Shown here piece after piece: positions 8,506 through 16,950 of a stretch of DNA of 30,611 nucleotides. The stretch is taken from assembly GCA_015231815.1 (NCBI GenBank), contig JADGAW010000004.1, positions 1 through 30,611 of the forward strand, given 5' to 3'. The DNA is from Nitrospinota bacterium. Lineage in GTDB: Bacteria > Nitrospinota_A > JADGAW01. The stretch's first letter is position 1; each line of letters opens with the position of its first letter. The notes beneath the pieces are model-generated. The model was not told the origin of the DNA. It did no database searches and saw only the letters and a program-made list of their open reading frames with translations. The position numbers and the translations under genes are program-made.

Positions 8506-9432
8506 ATGAAAATACTCGTTACTGGAGGAGCTGGTTTTATTGGTTCGCATGTTGCTGAAGCCTATGTAAAAGAAGGACATGACGTTGTCGTGATTGATAA
8601 CCTTTCATCAGGTTCCGTGGAAAACCTTTCCCCAAATGTTCGCTTTATTGAAGCAGATGTTCGTGATGAGTCATTGGAAAAGGTCTTTAAAGAAGAAAAA
8701 TTTGACATTGTAAACCATCACGCAGCTCAGGTAAGTGTTCAGATTTCTGTTAAAGACCCGCTTTTTGACGCTCGTTTAAATATTCTCTCAACAGTTTTTT
8801 TATTGGAACTTTCTGTTAAATATGAAGTAAAACAGTTTATTTTTGTTTCTTCCGGTGGAGCAATTTATGGTGAACAGGAAGTTTTTCCTGCTCCTGAAAC
8901 CCATAAAACATTTCCGGTATCTCCCTACGGCATTTCAAAAATGTCAGGTGAACATTATTGTCGTTTTTACCATGAAACCTACGGACTTAAAACCGTTTCA
9001 CTTCGTTACGCCAATGTTTATGGTCCACGTCAATCCCCTCATGGTGAGGCCGGAGTAGTGGCAATTTTTTCAGATAACCTTTTGTCCGGTAAAACTGCTT
9101 ATATTAATGGAAGTGGAGAACAAACACGAGACTACACCTTTGTTGGAGATATTGCCCATGCGAATGTTCTTGCCGTAAGACATGAGTTAATTGGTACCTA
9201 CAATATTGGAACGGGTAAGGAAACAACGGTAAACCAAATTTTCGATATGGTGAAGAAAAGCTCCGAATCACCTCAGGAGAGAAAGCATTTAGAGGCAAAA
9301 AAAGGTGAGCAAATGAGAAGTGTCATTGACACAATGTTATTAAAGAACAAAACTAACTGGAAGCCAGAAACCGATATTAAGGACGGTATTACAAAAACCG
9401 TTGAATTCTTTAAAAATAAATCAAGGAAATGA
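8506..9432 (+). CDS. NAD-dependent sugar-nucleotide epimerase/dehydratase (extended SDR, GalE-like)
   Basis: A 308-residue extended short-chain dehydrogenase. The N-terminal Rossmann motif G-G-A-G-F-I-G (7-13) binds NAD, with D31 after strand 2 contacting the ribose. The catalytic S-S-G-G-A-I-Y-G segment (115-122) and Y141-x-x-x-K145 are present, as is the R-Y-A-N-V-Y-G-P-R-Q block of UDP-glucose 4-epimerases. The likely reaction is 4-epimerisation of a UDP-hexose or UDP-hexuronate, giving precursors for surface glycans; the substrate is not determined. Length fits (310-340). AAGGAT precedes the ATG and the gene starts 9 bp after moxR. Its stop overlaps the next start (ATGA at 9429-9432), so kdsA translation is probably coupled to it. 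Confidence 0.87.
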   Translation: MKILVTGGAGFIGSHVAEAYVKEGHDVVVIDNLSSGSVENLSPNVRFIEADVRDESLEKVFKEEKFDIVNHHAAQVSVQISVKDPLFDARLNILSTVFLLELSVKYEVKQFIFVSSGGAIYGEQEVFPAPETHKTFPVSPYGISKMSGEHYCRFYHETYGLKTVSLRYANVYGPRQSPHGEAGVVAIFSDNLLSGKTAYINGSGEQTRDYTFVGDIAHANVLAVRHELIGTYNIGTGKETTVNQIFDMVKKSSESPQERKHLEAKKGEQMRSVIDTMLLKNKTNWKPETDIKDGITKTVEFFKNKSRK

Positions 9433-10208
9433 ATACTGATTCTCTCTTTTTAATTGCTGGTCCTTGTGTTGTTGAATCAGAAAGCCATACCCTTTTTATG
9501 GCAGAAGAAATTAAAAAAATAACGGAAAAAATTGGTATTCCCTATATTTTTAAGGCATCTTACGATAAAGCAAATCGTTCATCCATTGATTCATATCGAG
9601 GTCCTGGCTTATCCGAAGGTTTAAACATACTGAAAAAAGTTAAAGAGCAGTTGTCGTTAGAAGTTTTAAGTGATATTCATTCAAAGGAAGAAATAGAAGC
9701 AGCGGCAAACGTACTTGATATTATACAAATCCCTGCTTTTTTATGCCGACAAACAGATATTCTTGTTGAGGCAGGAAAAACAGGTAAAGTGGTTAATATC
9801 AAAAAGGGACAGTTTATGGCGCCGGCAGATATGAAAAATGCTGTGAATAAAGTTAAATCAAGCGGTTGCCATGAAGTTTGGTTGACCGAACGAGGTACAA
9901 CCTTTGGCTACAATAATCTGGTGGTTGATTATAGGTCTATTCCCATCATGAAAGGGTTGCAGTGTCCGGTAATTTTTGATGCCACACATTCAGTTCAACT
10001 TCCCGGTGGGTTGGGAAATAAATCTGGAGGGGACAGACAGTATATTGAGCCACTTGCCAAAGCAGCAGTAGCAGCAGGTGCACATGGTCTTTTTATGGAA
10101 GTTCACGACAACCCGGAAAAAGCCTTATGTGACGGTTCAAATTCATTAAACCTTTCAGAACTTGAAGAGCTTCTCAAAAAGCTTCTCTCCCTATATAAAA
10201 ATTTGTAG
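9429..10208 (+). CDS. kdsA: 3-deoxy-8-phosphooctulonate synthase (Kdo-8-P synthase), metal-dependent class
   Basis: A 259-residue TIM-barrel aldolase that condenses phosphoenolpyruvate with arabinose-5-phosphate to make Kdo-8-phosphate for lipid A core. Signature blocks are F-K-A-S-Y-D-K-A-N-R-S-S (41-52), I-P-A-F-L-C-R-Q-T-D (101-110), K-K-G-Q-F-M-A-P (125-132) and L-T-E-R-G-T-T-F-G-Y-N-N (152-163). The N-terminal A-G-P-C carries C13, where non-metal enzymes have asparagine. With H187, E224 and D235 it completes the metal site described for the Aquifex-type enzyme, so this is the metal-dependent class. The start overlaps the epimerase stop (ATGA). kdsB, kdsC and kdsD are not in the window; waaA is about 8.6 kb away on the other strand. 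Confidence 0.96.
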   Translation: MNTDSLFLIAGPCVVESESHTLFMAEEIKKITEKIGIPYIFKASYDKANRSSIDSYRGPGLSEGLNILKKVKEQLSLEVLSDIHSKEEIEAAANVLDIIQIPAFLCRQTDILVEAGKTGKVVNIKKGQFMAPADMKNAVNKVKSSGCHEVWLTERGTTFGYNNLVVDYRSIPIMKGLQCPVIFDATHSVQLPGGLGNKSGGDRQYIEPLAKAAVAAGAHGLFMEVHDNPEKALCDGSNSLNLSELEELLKKLLSLYKNL

Positions 10209-10221
10209 AGGTGTATCTTCT

Positions 10222-10240
10222 TTGTCCTAATTAAGGACAA
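10222..10240. promoter_or_regulatory. 7-bp palindrome upstream of the FapA-like gene
   Basis: TTGTCCT and AGGACAA form a perfect inverted repeat with a 5-base AT spacer. It lies between the kdsA stop and the TATAAT at 10265. It is not followed by a T-tract, so an operator is as likely as a weak terminator. Confidence 0.35.
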
Positions 10241-10241
10241 T

Positions 10242-10270
10242 TAATGAATTTTCTTTGTTTCATTTATAAT
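10242..10270 (+). promoter_or_regulatory. candidate sigma-70 promoter for the FapA-like gene
   Basis: TATAAT at 10265-10270 lies 17 bases after a weak -35, TTAATG at 10242-10247. The ATG is at 10305, leaving a leader of about 28 bases. This implies fapA and the sensor gene form their own unit, separate from kdsA. Confidence 0.45.
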
Positions 10271-10304
10271 CTAAACTGTTTTTTATTATTTAAAACAAGA
10301 AGAA

Positions 10305-11909
10305 ATGAGACTACCAGAACAAATTAGAAAATTAATTGGTTTAGCACAGGTTGAAGCAGGAATTCTTGCATCAAGAAATGAAGGGGATACATTTAGTGGA
10401 TTACTTGAAACCCTTGATAAAAAAATTAAAGCAACTGAGGACTTTAAGAAAAAACAAGAGTTTAAGCAGTTACTGGGTGAGTTTAAAATGTATTTTAGTA
10501 CCCCTGCTCCCAAGGGGAAGTATGAAGATAACAATGGAACATTAAACATCACCGTTCATTCAAATGGAGAAAAAGCTTTCCTCACACTTGTTCCTCCGAG
10601 GGAAAACGGCAGATATGTTACCCTCAACAATGTTCTCGCCTACGCTAAGGAAAAGGGAGTAAGTCATGGTTTAGACTTTCAGCAAATAAATAAGGTTATT
10701 GAAAGTTGCCAGAAAAAAAAGGACATTATTCTTATGGCACTCATTGCCAAAGGAGAACAACCTCAACAGGGCAGTTCTGCTTCATATAAATTTGCAGTAT
10801 CAATAGTAGATTTTGACACAATTATTGCCAACCCGGCTTCTACAAAATCCATTATAAAGAAAATTGTTCGTGTAAAGAAGGGGATGACGATTGCGCAATA
10901 TCTTCCAGAAAAGGAAGGAATAAACGGGTTTTCAGTAACCGGAAAAAAAATTGATGCTCAACGGGGTGAAGTGCCAGATTTTTTAATTTCAGAAAAAATT
11001 AAATGTGACAATGGAAAATTAGTTTCTTTAGAAGATGGGGTAGTAATTAAAAAAGGGAGACGTATTCTTTTGGAAGATATTTATCACATCGACCACTCCA
11101 TAGAAGGCAATAGTAAGAAGTTGTTTTTCAATGGATTAATTGTTGTAGAGGGAGATGTAAGAGGACCAATTGAAATAGCAGGAGAGTTTATTGTGATTAC
11201 AGGTAAGCTTCATATTGGAACTATTTTTTCTTCAAACGATACTATTATCTTAGGGGGAATTTTTGGAAAAAAACAAACATCTGTTTTTTCAAATGGCAGA
11301 GTTCTCTCCTTCTCCGCTTCTGATTGTTCCATAAAAGCAAATGAAGATATTCTTATTGCCAATAACCTTTGTAACGCAAATGTGACAACCGCATCAAAAC
11401 TGATTACCAGTCCTCAAATGGGTACAATAATTGGCGGATCAATTCATGCCATGAAAGGGATTGATACTAAATCTCTTGGAGTAAGTTTTGGCATGTACAC
11501 AGAAGCATCTGTTGGCAATAATAGCACCATTAAGGAATGCCATGAATCATTAAAAGACAGGTTAAACAGTCTGGAAGAAATTTATTGCAAAATGAAAAAA
11601 AAGAAGGAAAATATACTTTGGAAATATTCTTCAATCAATAAAATGCCTCTGGATAAACAGGATATGTTTATCGAGTTTGATCAGCGGGTTCGTAAGCTTG
11701 AAGATGAACTCCGTTACTTTGAACGTTTTTTACATGGCATTGAAGTTCACGAAGAAGGTAGCTCTGATGCATCAATCAAAGTACATAAAAGTATTTATCC
11801 TCATGTACGGGTAGAAGTATATCAGGGAGTAAAGGAAATTGAAGAAGAAATGGAAAGTGTTATCATCGGCTATAACACAAATCAGGGAGTAATAATAAAG
11901 GGCTTGTAA
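10305..11909 (+). CDS. FapA-family (DUF342) polymerisation/assembly protein
   Basis: A 534-residue protein of the FapA ('flagellar assembly protein A', DUF342) family. The recognisable core runs from about residue 160 to 410: an N-terminal alpha/beta part with K-K-G-M-T-I-A and E-G-x-x-G-x-x-V-T-G-K-K-I, then a right-handed beta-helix with repeating short strands (V-E-G-D-V-R-G-P-I, I-T-G-K-L-H-I-G, I-L-G-G-I-F-G, T-I-I-G-G-S-I-H-A). After it comes a charged coiled coil (about 423-490) and a short beta tail. Family members polymerise or help localise flagella and polar structures in Vibrio and delta-type bacteria; the biochemistry is poorly known. The first 150 residues (helices plus a divergent region) do not match anything I recognise. 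The sensor gene follows after 3 bp, so the two probably act together. Confidence 0.8.
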   Translation: MRLPEQIRKLIGLAQVEAGILASRNEGDTFSGLLETLDKKIKATEDFKKKQEFKQLLGEFKMYFSTPAPKGKYEDNNGTLNITVHSNGEKAFLTLVPPRENGRYVTLNNVLAYAKEKGVSHGLDFQQINKVIESCQKKKDIILMALIAKGEQPQQGSSASYKFAVSIVDFDTIIANPASTKSIIKKIVRVKKGMTIAQYLPEKEGINGFSVTGKKIDAQRGEVPDFLISEKIKCDNGKLVSLEDGVVIKKGRRILLEDIYHIDHSIEGNSKKLFFNGLIVVEGDVRGPIEIAGEFIVITGKLHIGTIFSSNDTIILGGIFGKKQTSVFSNGRVLSFSASDCSIKANEDILIANNLCNANVTTASKLITSPQMGTIIGGSIHAMKGIDTKSLGVSFGMYTEASVGNNSTIKECHESLKDRLNSLEEIYCKMKKKKENILWKYSSINKMPLDKQDMFIEFDQRVRKLEDELRYFERFLHGIEVHEEGSSDASIKVHKSIYPHVRVEVYQGVKEIEEEMESVIIGYNTNQGVIIKGL

Positions 11910-11912
11910 AGA

Positions 11913-13085
11913 ATGGATCAATCAAAAAAACGAAGTAGCGTTGAAAATTGGCGGCTGGTATTGATTTTATTGGTTATAGCTGAAATCGTTGTGCTTGCCA
12001 ACTTCTCATATCAAATATATATGAAAGAGGAAGATTTTCCCCTCTATCAGCTTGGTATTTTTCTGGTTATTTCAATTTGGATATACATTGCCTTCCTAAA
12101 ACAAAGAACTGTTGATGCTTCTCAGTTTGCTCTCAATGAAAAGTTTAAAACGCATGCTGTTATTGAAAGTATCCCATTAGGCGTATTTGTTTTAGACAAC
12201 GAAAACGAATTCCTCTTTGCAAACAGTATTGCCTACAGCCTTGTGGGTTCAGATTTAATGCTGCAGGATGAACCAGTATTGTCTGCATTCTTTCAATACG
12301 ATATTCTTTCTAATATATATGAAAACCGATGGGGAGGATATACAACCAAAGGAATGAGTGGAGCAATTGATATTATTGTTACGATAAACCCTATAAAAGA
12401 CCAAAAGGGGGGGATTATTGGTAAATTGCTTATTATAAAAGGATGTGAAAAACCCGTTGAAAAATCAGATACATCAGGAAATTTAATTCTTTCAACCTAT
12501 TTAAAAGGACTTGAAGATAAGCTCATTTCATTAGATAAAGAAATAGCCATACATACTATGGTGGAGTTGCTTCTCATTAAAAACATTGTTGCCAGAGAAA
12601 AGGTTTTGAGTAATAATCTTAATGTTGAAAAGGGAGGAACCCTTCATGAGGTACTTATTAACGCAATAACTGAAGTTAAAAAAGCTTATGCGTCAAGAAA
12701 AATACCAATGAAACTTGAAGTAAAAAATAAATTAAAAGTAAACGCTCCTGAGGCTTTTGCCCTTGTTTTAAAAGAAATTCTTACCAATGCTTTGATCTTT
12801 TCAGGTGAATTCGGCAAGGTTAATGTTTCATTAAAGGTAGAGGAAAATATCTTTGAAATTGTCATTAAGGATTCTGGTATTGGTATGAACCCTCAAATAA
12901 TAGAAAAAGCTTTTGATGACAAATTTGTTGGTAATAATTCGAGTGACTATGAACAATACAGGGAAGGAAAAGGGCTCTTTCTGGCAAAAACAATTTTGGA
13001 AGAGTTGGGAATTACGGTAAGACTTGAAAGTAAGGAAGGGGCAGGAACATCAGTTATTCTTAACGGGCAAGTTTCAAGTGAATAA
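11913..13085 (+). CDS. membrane-bound PAS / HATPase sensor kinase-like protein, atypical H-box
   Basis: A 390-residue protein with two transmembrane helices (about 14-34 and 44-62) joined by a very short external loop, a PAS-like domain (about 78-175, starting with the typical I-x-x-I-P-L-G-V-F-V-L-D), a helical linker (about 190-235) and a GHKL ATPase domain (about 255-387). In the ATPase, the N-box is L-K-E-I-L-T-N-A (N292), G1 is D-S-G-I-G-M (D320), and G2 is G-K-G-L-F-L-A-K (352-359). The linker, where the dimerisation and phospho-acceptor helix should be, lacks the usual H-E/D-x-R/K; H214 in A-I-H-T-M is the only candidate. No response regulator is adjacent. It starts 3 bp after the FapA-like gene with AAGGG upstream. 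It could be an unusual kinase or an ATPase-type signalling protein. Confidence 0.82.
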   Translation: MDQSKKRSSVENWRLVLILLVIAEIVVLANFSYQIYMKEEDFPLYQLGIFLVISIWIYIAFLKQRTVDASQFALNEKFKTHAVIESIPLGVFVLDNENEFLFANSIAYSLVGSDLMLQDEPVLSAFFQYDILSNIYENRWGGYTTKGMSGAIDIIVTINPIKDQKGGIIGKLLIIKGCEKPVEKSDTSGNLILSTYLKGLEDKLISLDKEIAIHTMVELLLIKNIVAREKVLSNNLNVEKGGTLHEVLINAITEVKKAYASRKIPMKLEVKNKLKVNAPEAFALVLKEILTNALIFSGEFGKVNVSLKVEENIFEIVIKDSGIGMNPQIIEKAFDDKFVGNNSSDYEQYREGKGLFLAKTILEELGITVRLESKEGAGTSVILNGQVSSE

Positions 13086-13128
13086 TCACGAGAAACCTAA
13101 ACGAATACTTAATTAAACTCCCCTACGA

Positions 13129-14880
13129 CTAATTAAATAAATCACTTTTAAACTTGTAGCTTTCTTTAAGAAGTTTTTCAACCTTTTCTTCACTATCCAG
13201 TTCAAGGCTTTTCTCAGCAACAATTTTAAAATCACGGGTATCTATATTTCTTACCGATTCTTTAATAACAGGTATGTTTATAGGTTCTGTACTTATTGAT
13301 GTGATTTTTCCAAACCCCATGAGTAGAGCAACAAGCATTGGGTCTCCTCCCATTTCACCACAGATTCCTACGTCAATGTTATTTTTATTTGCAGCCTGAA
13401 TGGTTAGGTGAATAAGTTTTAAAACTGCTGGATGCAAGGGCTGATAGAGGTCAGACAATAAGTCATTGTTTCTGTCTGCTGCCATAACATATTGAATTAA
13501 GTCATTTGTTCCAATACTGAAAAAGTCAACTTCTTTTGCCAAACTACTGGTAATTAAAGCTGCTGCAGGGGTTTCAATCATGATACCGATTTTAATGTTT
13601 TTATCATAATTAACCCTTTCGGCATCCAATCCCTTTTTAACAGACTCTAAAATTCTTTTTGCCTCTTTTATTTCAGATATATGAGAAATCATTGGAAACA
13701 TAATTTTTATTTCTCCAAAAGCACTTGCTCTTAAAATACCTTTTAACTGAGCTCTAAAGAGTTCCGGATGTGCCAGAGAGTAACGTATTGCCCGTTGTCC
13801 TAATGCCGGATTACTTTCTTCTTCCATAAAAAGAAAGTCACAGAGTTTATCTCCGCCAATATCAAGAGTTCTTATAATTGCTGGTTTTCCGTTTAGAGTG
13901 GTTACCAGTTTTTTATATTTCTCAAAATGAGTTTCATCTGAAGGCATTTCACTCGCTTCAATATAAATACCCTCAGTCCTGAAAAGCCCAATACCCTCAA
14001 CACCATACATTGATATAGTCTTCTCTAAATCATCGTCAACCGTTTCAATATTTGCATAAAGACAAATATTTTTATTATCTTTACTGATTGCTGGTCCTAT
14101 AGGTTGTTTTTGAAGTTTTTCAAGTTTATATTTTTCCCGCTGCTGCTTTCGTAAATATAAATCAAACTGTTGGGGGATGGGGTTGATGCAAATGGTTCCC
14201 TCCAAACCATCAATAATTAACCGATCAGATGCATCAATGGTTTCAAGAATTCCTTTACAACCAACAATTGCAGGAACTCCCAGAGACATGGCAAATATTG
14301 AAGTATGGCTTGTTTTCCCTCCTACTTCAGTAACAAAGCCGCCAATTTTTTTATTTTTTATTTTGATTGTTTCAGCAGGTGATAGATCATGAGCAACGAT
14401 AATTACTCCTGGTTCCAGACCGTCAAAAATGTCGATATTATGACCAATAAGATGTTTTGTTATCTTTGTTCCTACCTGTTCTATATCATTTTTCCTGAGC
14501 TTAAAGTAATCGTTGTCCATATTCTTAAACATATTGGATAGTTTAAGAACTGATGAACGCAGTGCCCATTCTGCATTACAGCACTCTTCAAGAATGATAT
14601 TAATGGTGTCATGAATTAATGCTTTATCCTCAAGAATCATGAGGTGGGTATCCAGAACGTAAATATGCTCAAAACCTGTTTCTTTAAGGGCATTATCGCG
14701 AATATCCCGAAGCTCTTCTTTCGTTTCAGAAACTGCTTCTTTAAACCGCTCAACTTCATCATCAATGAGTGAATCATCAATATGCTGCTTTACTACTGAG
14801 CCAAACTGTCCTTCAATGATAAATACTTTCCCTATGGCAATTCCCGGAGAAGCAGCAATACCTTTAATGAGAGATGACAT
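13129..14880 (-). CDS. ptsI: PTS enzyme I (phosphoenolpyruvate-protein phosphotransferase)
   Basis: A 583-residue cytoplasmic enzyme that takes phosphate from PEP and passes it to HPr. The phospho-histidine lies in G-G-K-T-S-H-T-S-I (H192). The PEP-binding barrel shows G-L-F-R-T-E-G-I-Y, R-T-L-D-I-G-G-D-K, G-I-M-I-E-T-P-A-A, and the C-terminal G-I-C-G-E-M-G-G-D-P with the catalytic cysteine. Length is that of plain EI (about 575); there is no GAF domain, so it is not PtsP. It follows ptsN on the minus strand after 132 bp. No HPr gene (about 85 codons) fits in that gap, nor is one elsewhere in the window. With no sugar permease nearby, a regulatory PTS-Ntr role is likely. Confidence 0.95.
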   Translation of the reverse strand: MSSLIKGIAASPGIAIGKVFIIEGQFGSVVKQHIDDSLIDDEVERFKEAVSETKEELRDIRDNALKETGFEHIYVLDTHLMILEDKALIHDTINIILEECCNAEWALRSSVLKLSNMFKNMDNDYFKLRKNDIEQVGTKITKHLIGHNIDIFDGLEPGVIIVAHDLSPAETIKIKNKKIGGFVTEVGGKTSHTSIFAMSLGVPAIVGCKGILETIDASDRLIIDGLEGTICINPIPQQFDLYLRKQQREKYKLEKLQKQPIGPAISKDNKNICLYANIETVDDDLEKTISMYGVEGIGLFRTEGIYIEASEMPSDETHFEKYKKLVTTLNGKPAIIRTLDIGGDKLCDFLFMEEESNPALGQRAIRYSLAHPELFRAQLKGILRASAFGEIKIMFPMISHISEIKEAKRILESVKKGLDAERVNYDKNIKIGIMIETPAAALITSSLAKEVDFFSIGTNDLIQYVMAADRNNDLLSDLYQPLHPAVLKLIHLTIQAANKNNIDVGICGEMGGDPMLVALLMGFGKITSISTEPINIPVIKESVRNIDTRDFKIVAEKSLELDSEEKVEKLLKESYKFKSDLFN

Positions 14881-15012
14881 AAGATTTAATGATTAGTATA
14901 GATAAAAATCAGGGGATAATTCTTTGTTTTTTTCAGGGTATTGTGGATATGCAAAGTATTCAAAAGAAACACTACCACCTCCTGACAACTTCCCCCAACA
15001 CATTTATGTGTT

Positions 15013-15477
15013 TTATAAGGTTTGGTTATCTTCCTGATTTAAAACTTCATACAATTCTGAGACGCTCCCCACAGACATTAAACGTTCTTTCATGTCTTCT
15101 TTCTGCATCAGCTTGGAGATACGTGCAAGAGCTTTTAAGTGAAGGCTTCCTGAGTTTACAGGTGCAATCAAGAGAAAAATAAAGTGGACGGGCTTACCAT
15201 CCTGCGAGTCGAAATCAATACCACTTTTTGAGCGAGCAAAGGCAGTTACCAGCTTGTCTATTTCTTTAATCTTGGCATGAGGTATGGCAACATTTTTGCC
15301 AATGCCGGTTGTACCGAGACTCTCACGTTCAAATAAAGCTTCAACCAAAGCCTGATAGTTTGAAACAACTCCATTTGTATGAAGAAGCTTTGCTACTTCC
15401 TTAATACAATCTTCCTTATCCTCAGCTTCAAGGTTTGAGATAATATTTTCCGTTGAGAGAAAAGCACTTATTTTCAT
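15013..15477 (-). CDS. ptsN: PTS IIA component, nitrogen-regulatory type (EIIA-Ntr)
   Basis: A 154-residue PTS EIIA-2 domain protein, the end acceptor of the regulatory PTS phosphorelay. The phosphorylated histidine is H67 in G-I-G-K-N-V-A-I-P-H-A, a motif shared by EIIA-Ntr and EIIA-Fru. L-F-E-R-E-S-L-G-T-T just before it and the final helices complete the domain; there is no membrane part. It lies 85 bp downstream of hpf, the classic hpf-ptsN neighbourhood seen next to rpoN in Proteobacteria, although rpoN, hprK and rapZ are absent here. ptsI is downstream. The ATG has no Shine-Dalgarno I can see. It probably adjusts transporters or regulators in response to nitrogen, potassium or energy state. 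Confidence 0.93.
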   Translation of the reverse strand: MKISAFLSTENIISNLEAEDKEDCIKEVAKLLHTNGVVSNYQALVEALFERESLGTTGIGKNVAIPHAKIKEIDKLVTAFARSKSGIDFDSQDGKPVHFIFLLIAPVNSGSLHLKALARISKLMQKEDMKERLMSVGSVSELYEVLNQEDNQTL

Positions 15478-15562
15478 AAAAAAGGTGGTTAATTATTTTC
15501 AAAACCATATCCTCTGGAAATATTCCAAGTATTGGCTTTGACAAAAGATTGAATAAGATTAA

Positions 15563-15901
15563 TTAAAACTCATCTTCCTCAAGAGTATCTTCAACAACAT
15601 TTCCTGTTTTTTCAGATTTATGGTCTGCTTTCTTTTCTTTAACTTTTCTAAACTGTTTTTCAACTTTATCCATTAATTGATCTATGGCAGAATACATGTC
15701 TTTTGTTTCAGTGGAAGAATGGCTTGAGCCGCCACTATAATGAATCGTCACTTCTGCAATATGTCGATGTTTTTCAACAGATAAAACAAGAGTTGCGCTT
15801 GCGTTATCAACGTATTTTTTAATCTTTTGCAACTTTTCTGTAGCATACTCCTTGATTGGTTCCGTTACATCAATTTTATTTCCTGTAATTGAAATTTGCA
15901 T
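15563..15901 (-). CDS. hpf: ribosome hibernation-promoting factor, short form
   Basis: The protein from the ATG at 15901 has 112 residues. It opens with M-Q-I-S-I-T-G-N-K-I-D-V-T-E-P-I-K-E-Y, the beta-alpha-beta start of the HPF/YfiA family, followed by the A-E-V-T-I-H-Y-S-G-G strand and the D-M-Y-S-A-I-D-Q-L-M-D-K-V-E-K-Q helix. The frame is open for 19 more codons to an upstream ATG at 15958, but GAGGG lies 7-8 bases before the internal ATG and the family starts there, so I chose 15901. It has a charged tail and no C-terminal dimerisation domain, so it is the short form. It binds the 30S decoding region in stationary phase and promotes 100S or inactive 70S ribosomes. It lies between era and ptsN on the same strand. 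Confidence 0.93.
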   Translation of the reverse strand: MQISITGNKIDVTEPIKEYATEKLQKIKKYVDNASATLVLSVEKHRHIAEVTIHYSGGSSHSSTETKDMYSAIDQLMDKVEKQFRKVKEKKADHKSEKTGNVVEDTLEEDEF

Positions 15902-16008
15902 AAAATATCCCTCAATTCTAATGGGTTTAAAAGTAAATTTAACACCTTTTTCCATCAATAAAAGAAATAGGCGTTAAAGAAAAATTATACCATAGCGGAC
16001 TATTGATA

Positions 16009-16917
16009 CTACTCAATAAGGAATGATGTTTCTCGGAGTATTGCATCATCATCCCGCCACTTTTTTACAACTTTTACCCGCAGCTCCAAATAAACTTTTA
16101 TGGCAAAAAAACTTTCCATCTTTTGCCGTGCTGCAGTTCCTATTTCCTTGATTTTTGCACCACCTTTTCCAATGATCACTTTTTTCTGACTTTCCTTGGT
16201 AATTAAAATTTCTGCATAAACTCTGAGAAGTTTATCTGTTTCCTTCCATTCAACCATTTTTACTGCTGAATGATAGGGGATTTCCTGCGAAGTTAATCGG
16301 AAAATTTTTTCTCTAATGAACTCACAGGCAATGAACTTTTCCGGTACATCGGTCAATGTATCTTCTGGAAACATAAATTCGTTGTTGGGGAGCAGGGCAA
16401 CAACCCCTTTGAGCAAATTTTCTGTTTCAATATTATTAAGTGCAGAAGTAAAGTAAACTTGGGAGTTGGGGTTTGTTTTTGTAATTTCTGACGTTATAGG
16501 AAGCAATAACCTTTTATCTTTAATAAGATCTATTTTATTTAAAACAATAATTAAGGGGACACTCAGGTTAAGGTTTTTAATTGTTTCTATCTCATCGAGT
16601 TGTTCCTCTGCCTTGGTTAATTTCACAACATCTGCAATATAAATAATTGCCTCCACAGAATCAATGGCATCGGTGATATTTCGGTTTAGGTAGGAATCAA
16701 TTTTATTTTTTTGCTTTGAGATAAAACCCGGGGTGTCAATAAATACAACCTGATAGTTATTTTCCGTTAGAATCCCTTTAATTGAATTCCTCGTTGTTTG
16801 TGGACGGTTGGAGGTAATTGAAAGGTTATATTTAATTAATGAATTAAGTAAGGTAGATTTACCTGCATTTGGTTTCCCAATAATTGCTACAAAACCGAAC
16901 TTTTTGTTTTCTGTCAT
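16009..16917 (-). CDS. era: GTPase Era
   Basis: A 302-residue GTPase that binds the 3' end of 16S rRNA and helps mature the small subunit. G1 is G-K-P-N-A-G-K-S (14-21), the switch region shows P-Q-T-T-R-N, G3 is D-T-P-G, and G4 is N-K-I-D. The C-terminal KH domain has I-I-G-K-G-G-A-K-I-K-E-I-G, and the protein ends with the family's V-K-V-x-K-K-W-R-D-D. Length is typical (295-305). It is the first gene of a minus-strand group era-hpf-ptsN-ptsI. Its start is divergent from znuA across 106 bp. No clear Shine-Dalgarno precedes the ATG. Confidence 0.96.
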   Translation of the reverse strand: MTENKKFGFVAIIGKPNAGKSTLLNSLIKYNLSITSNRPQTTRNSIKGILTENNYQVVFIDTPGFISKQKNKIDSYLNRNITDAIDSVEAIIYIADVVKLTKAEEQLDEIETIKNLNLSVPLIIVLNKIDLIKDKRLLLPITSEITKTNPNSQVYFTSALNNIETENLLKGVVALLPNNEFMFPEDTLTDVPEKFIACEFIREKIFRLTSQEIPYHSAVKMVEWKETDKLLRVYAEILITKESQKKVIIGKGGAKIKEIGTAARQKMESFFAIKVYLELRVKVVKKWRDDDAILRETSFLIE

Positions 16918-16950
16918 CGCTATTGTTTAAAATTCTAACTATTTTAAAGC

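Noticed and set aside
15000..15015. AACACA/TGTGTT hairpin after ptsN as a terminator
   Set aside because: On the minus strand, where ptsN is read, there is no T-tract after the stem. The T-rich side faces the plus strand, which has no gene to end here.
14889..15182. 97-codon plus-strand frame covering the ptsI-ptsN gap
   Set aside because: Its second half is antisense to ptsN and its first half has no protein-like pattern. I also checked the gap for an HPr gene; 132 bp is too short.
15902..15958. 19-codon N-terminal extension of hpf
   Set aside because: The family starts at the internal M-Q-I-S-I-T-G, and GAGGG is correctly spaced before that ATG, not before the upstream one.
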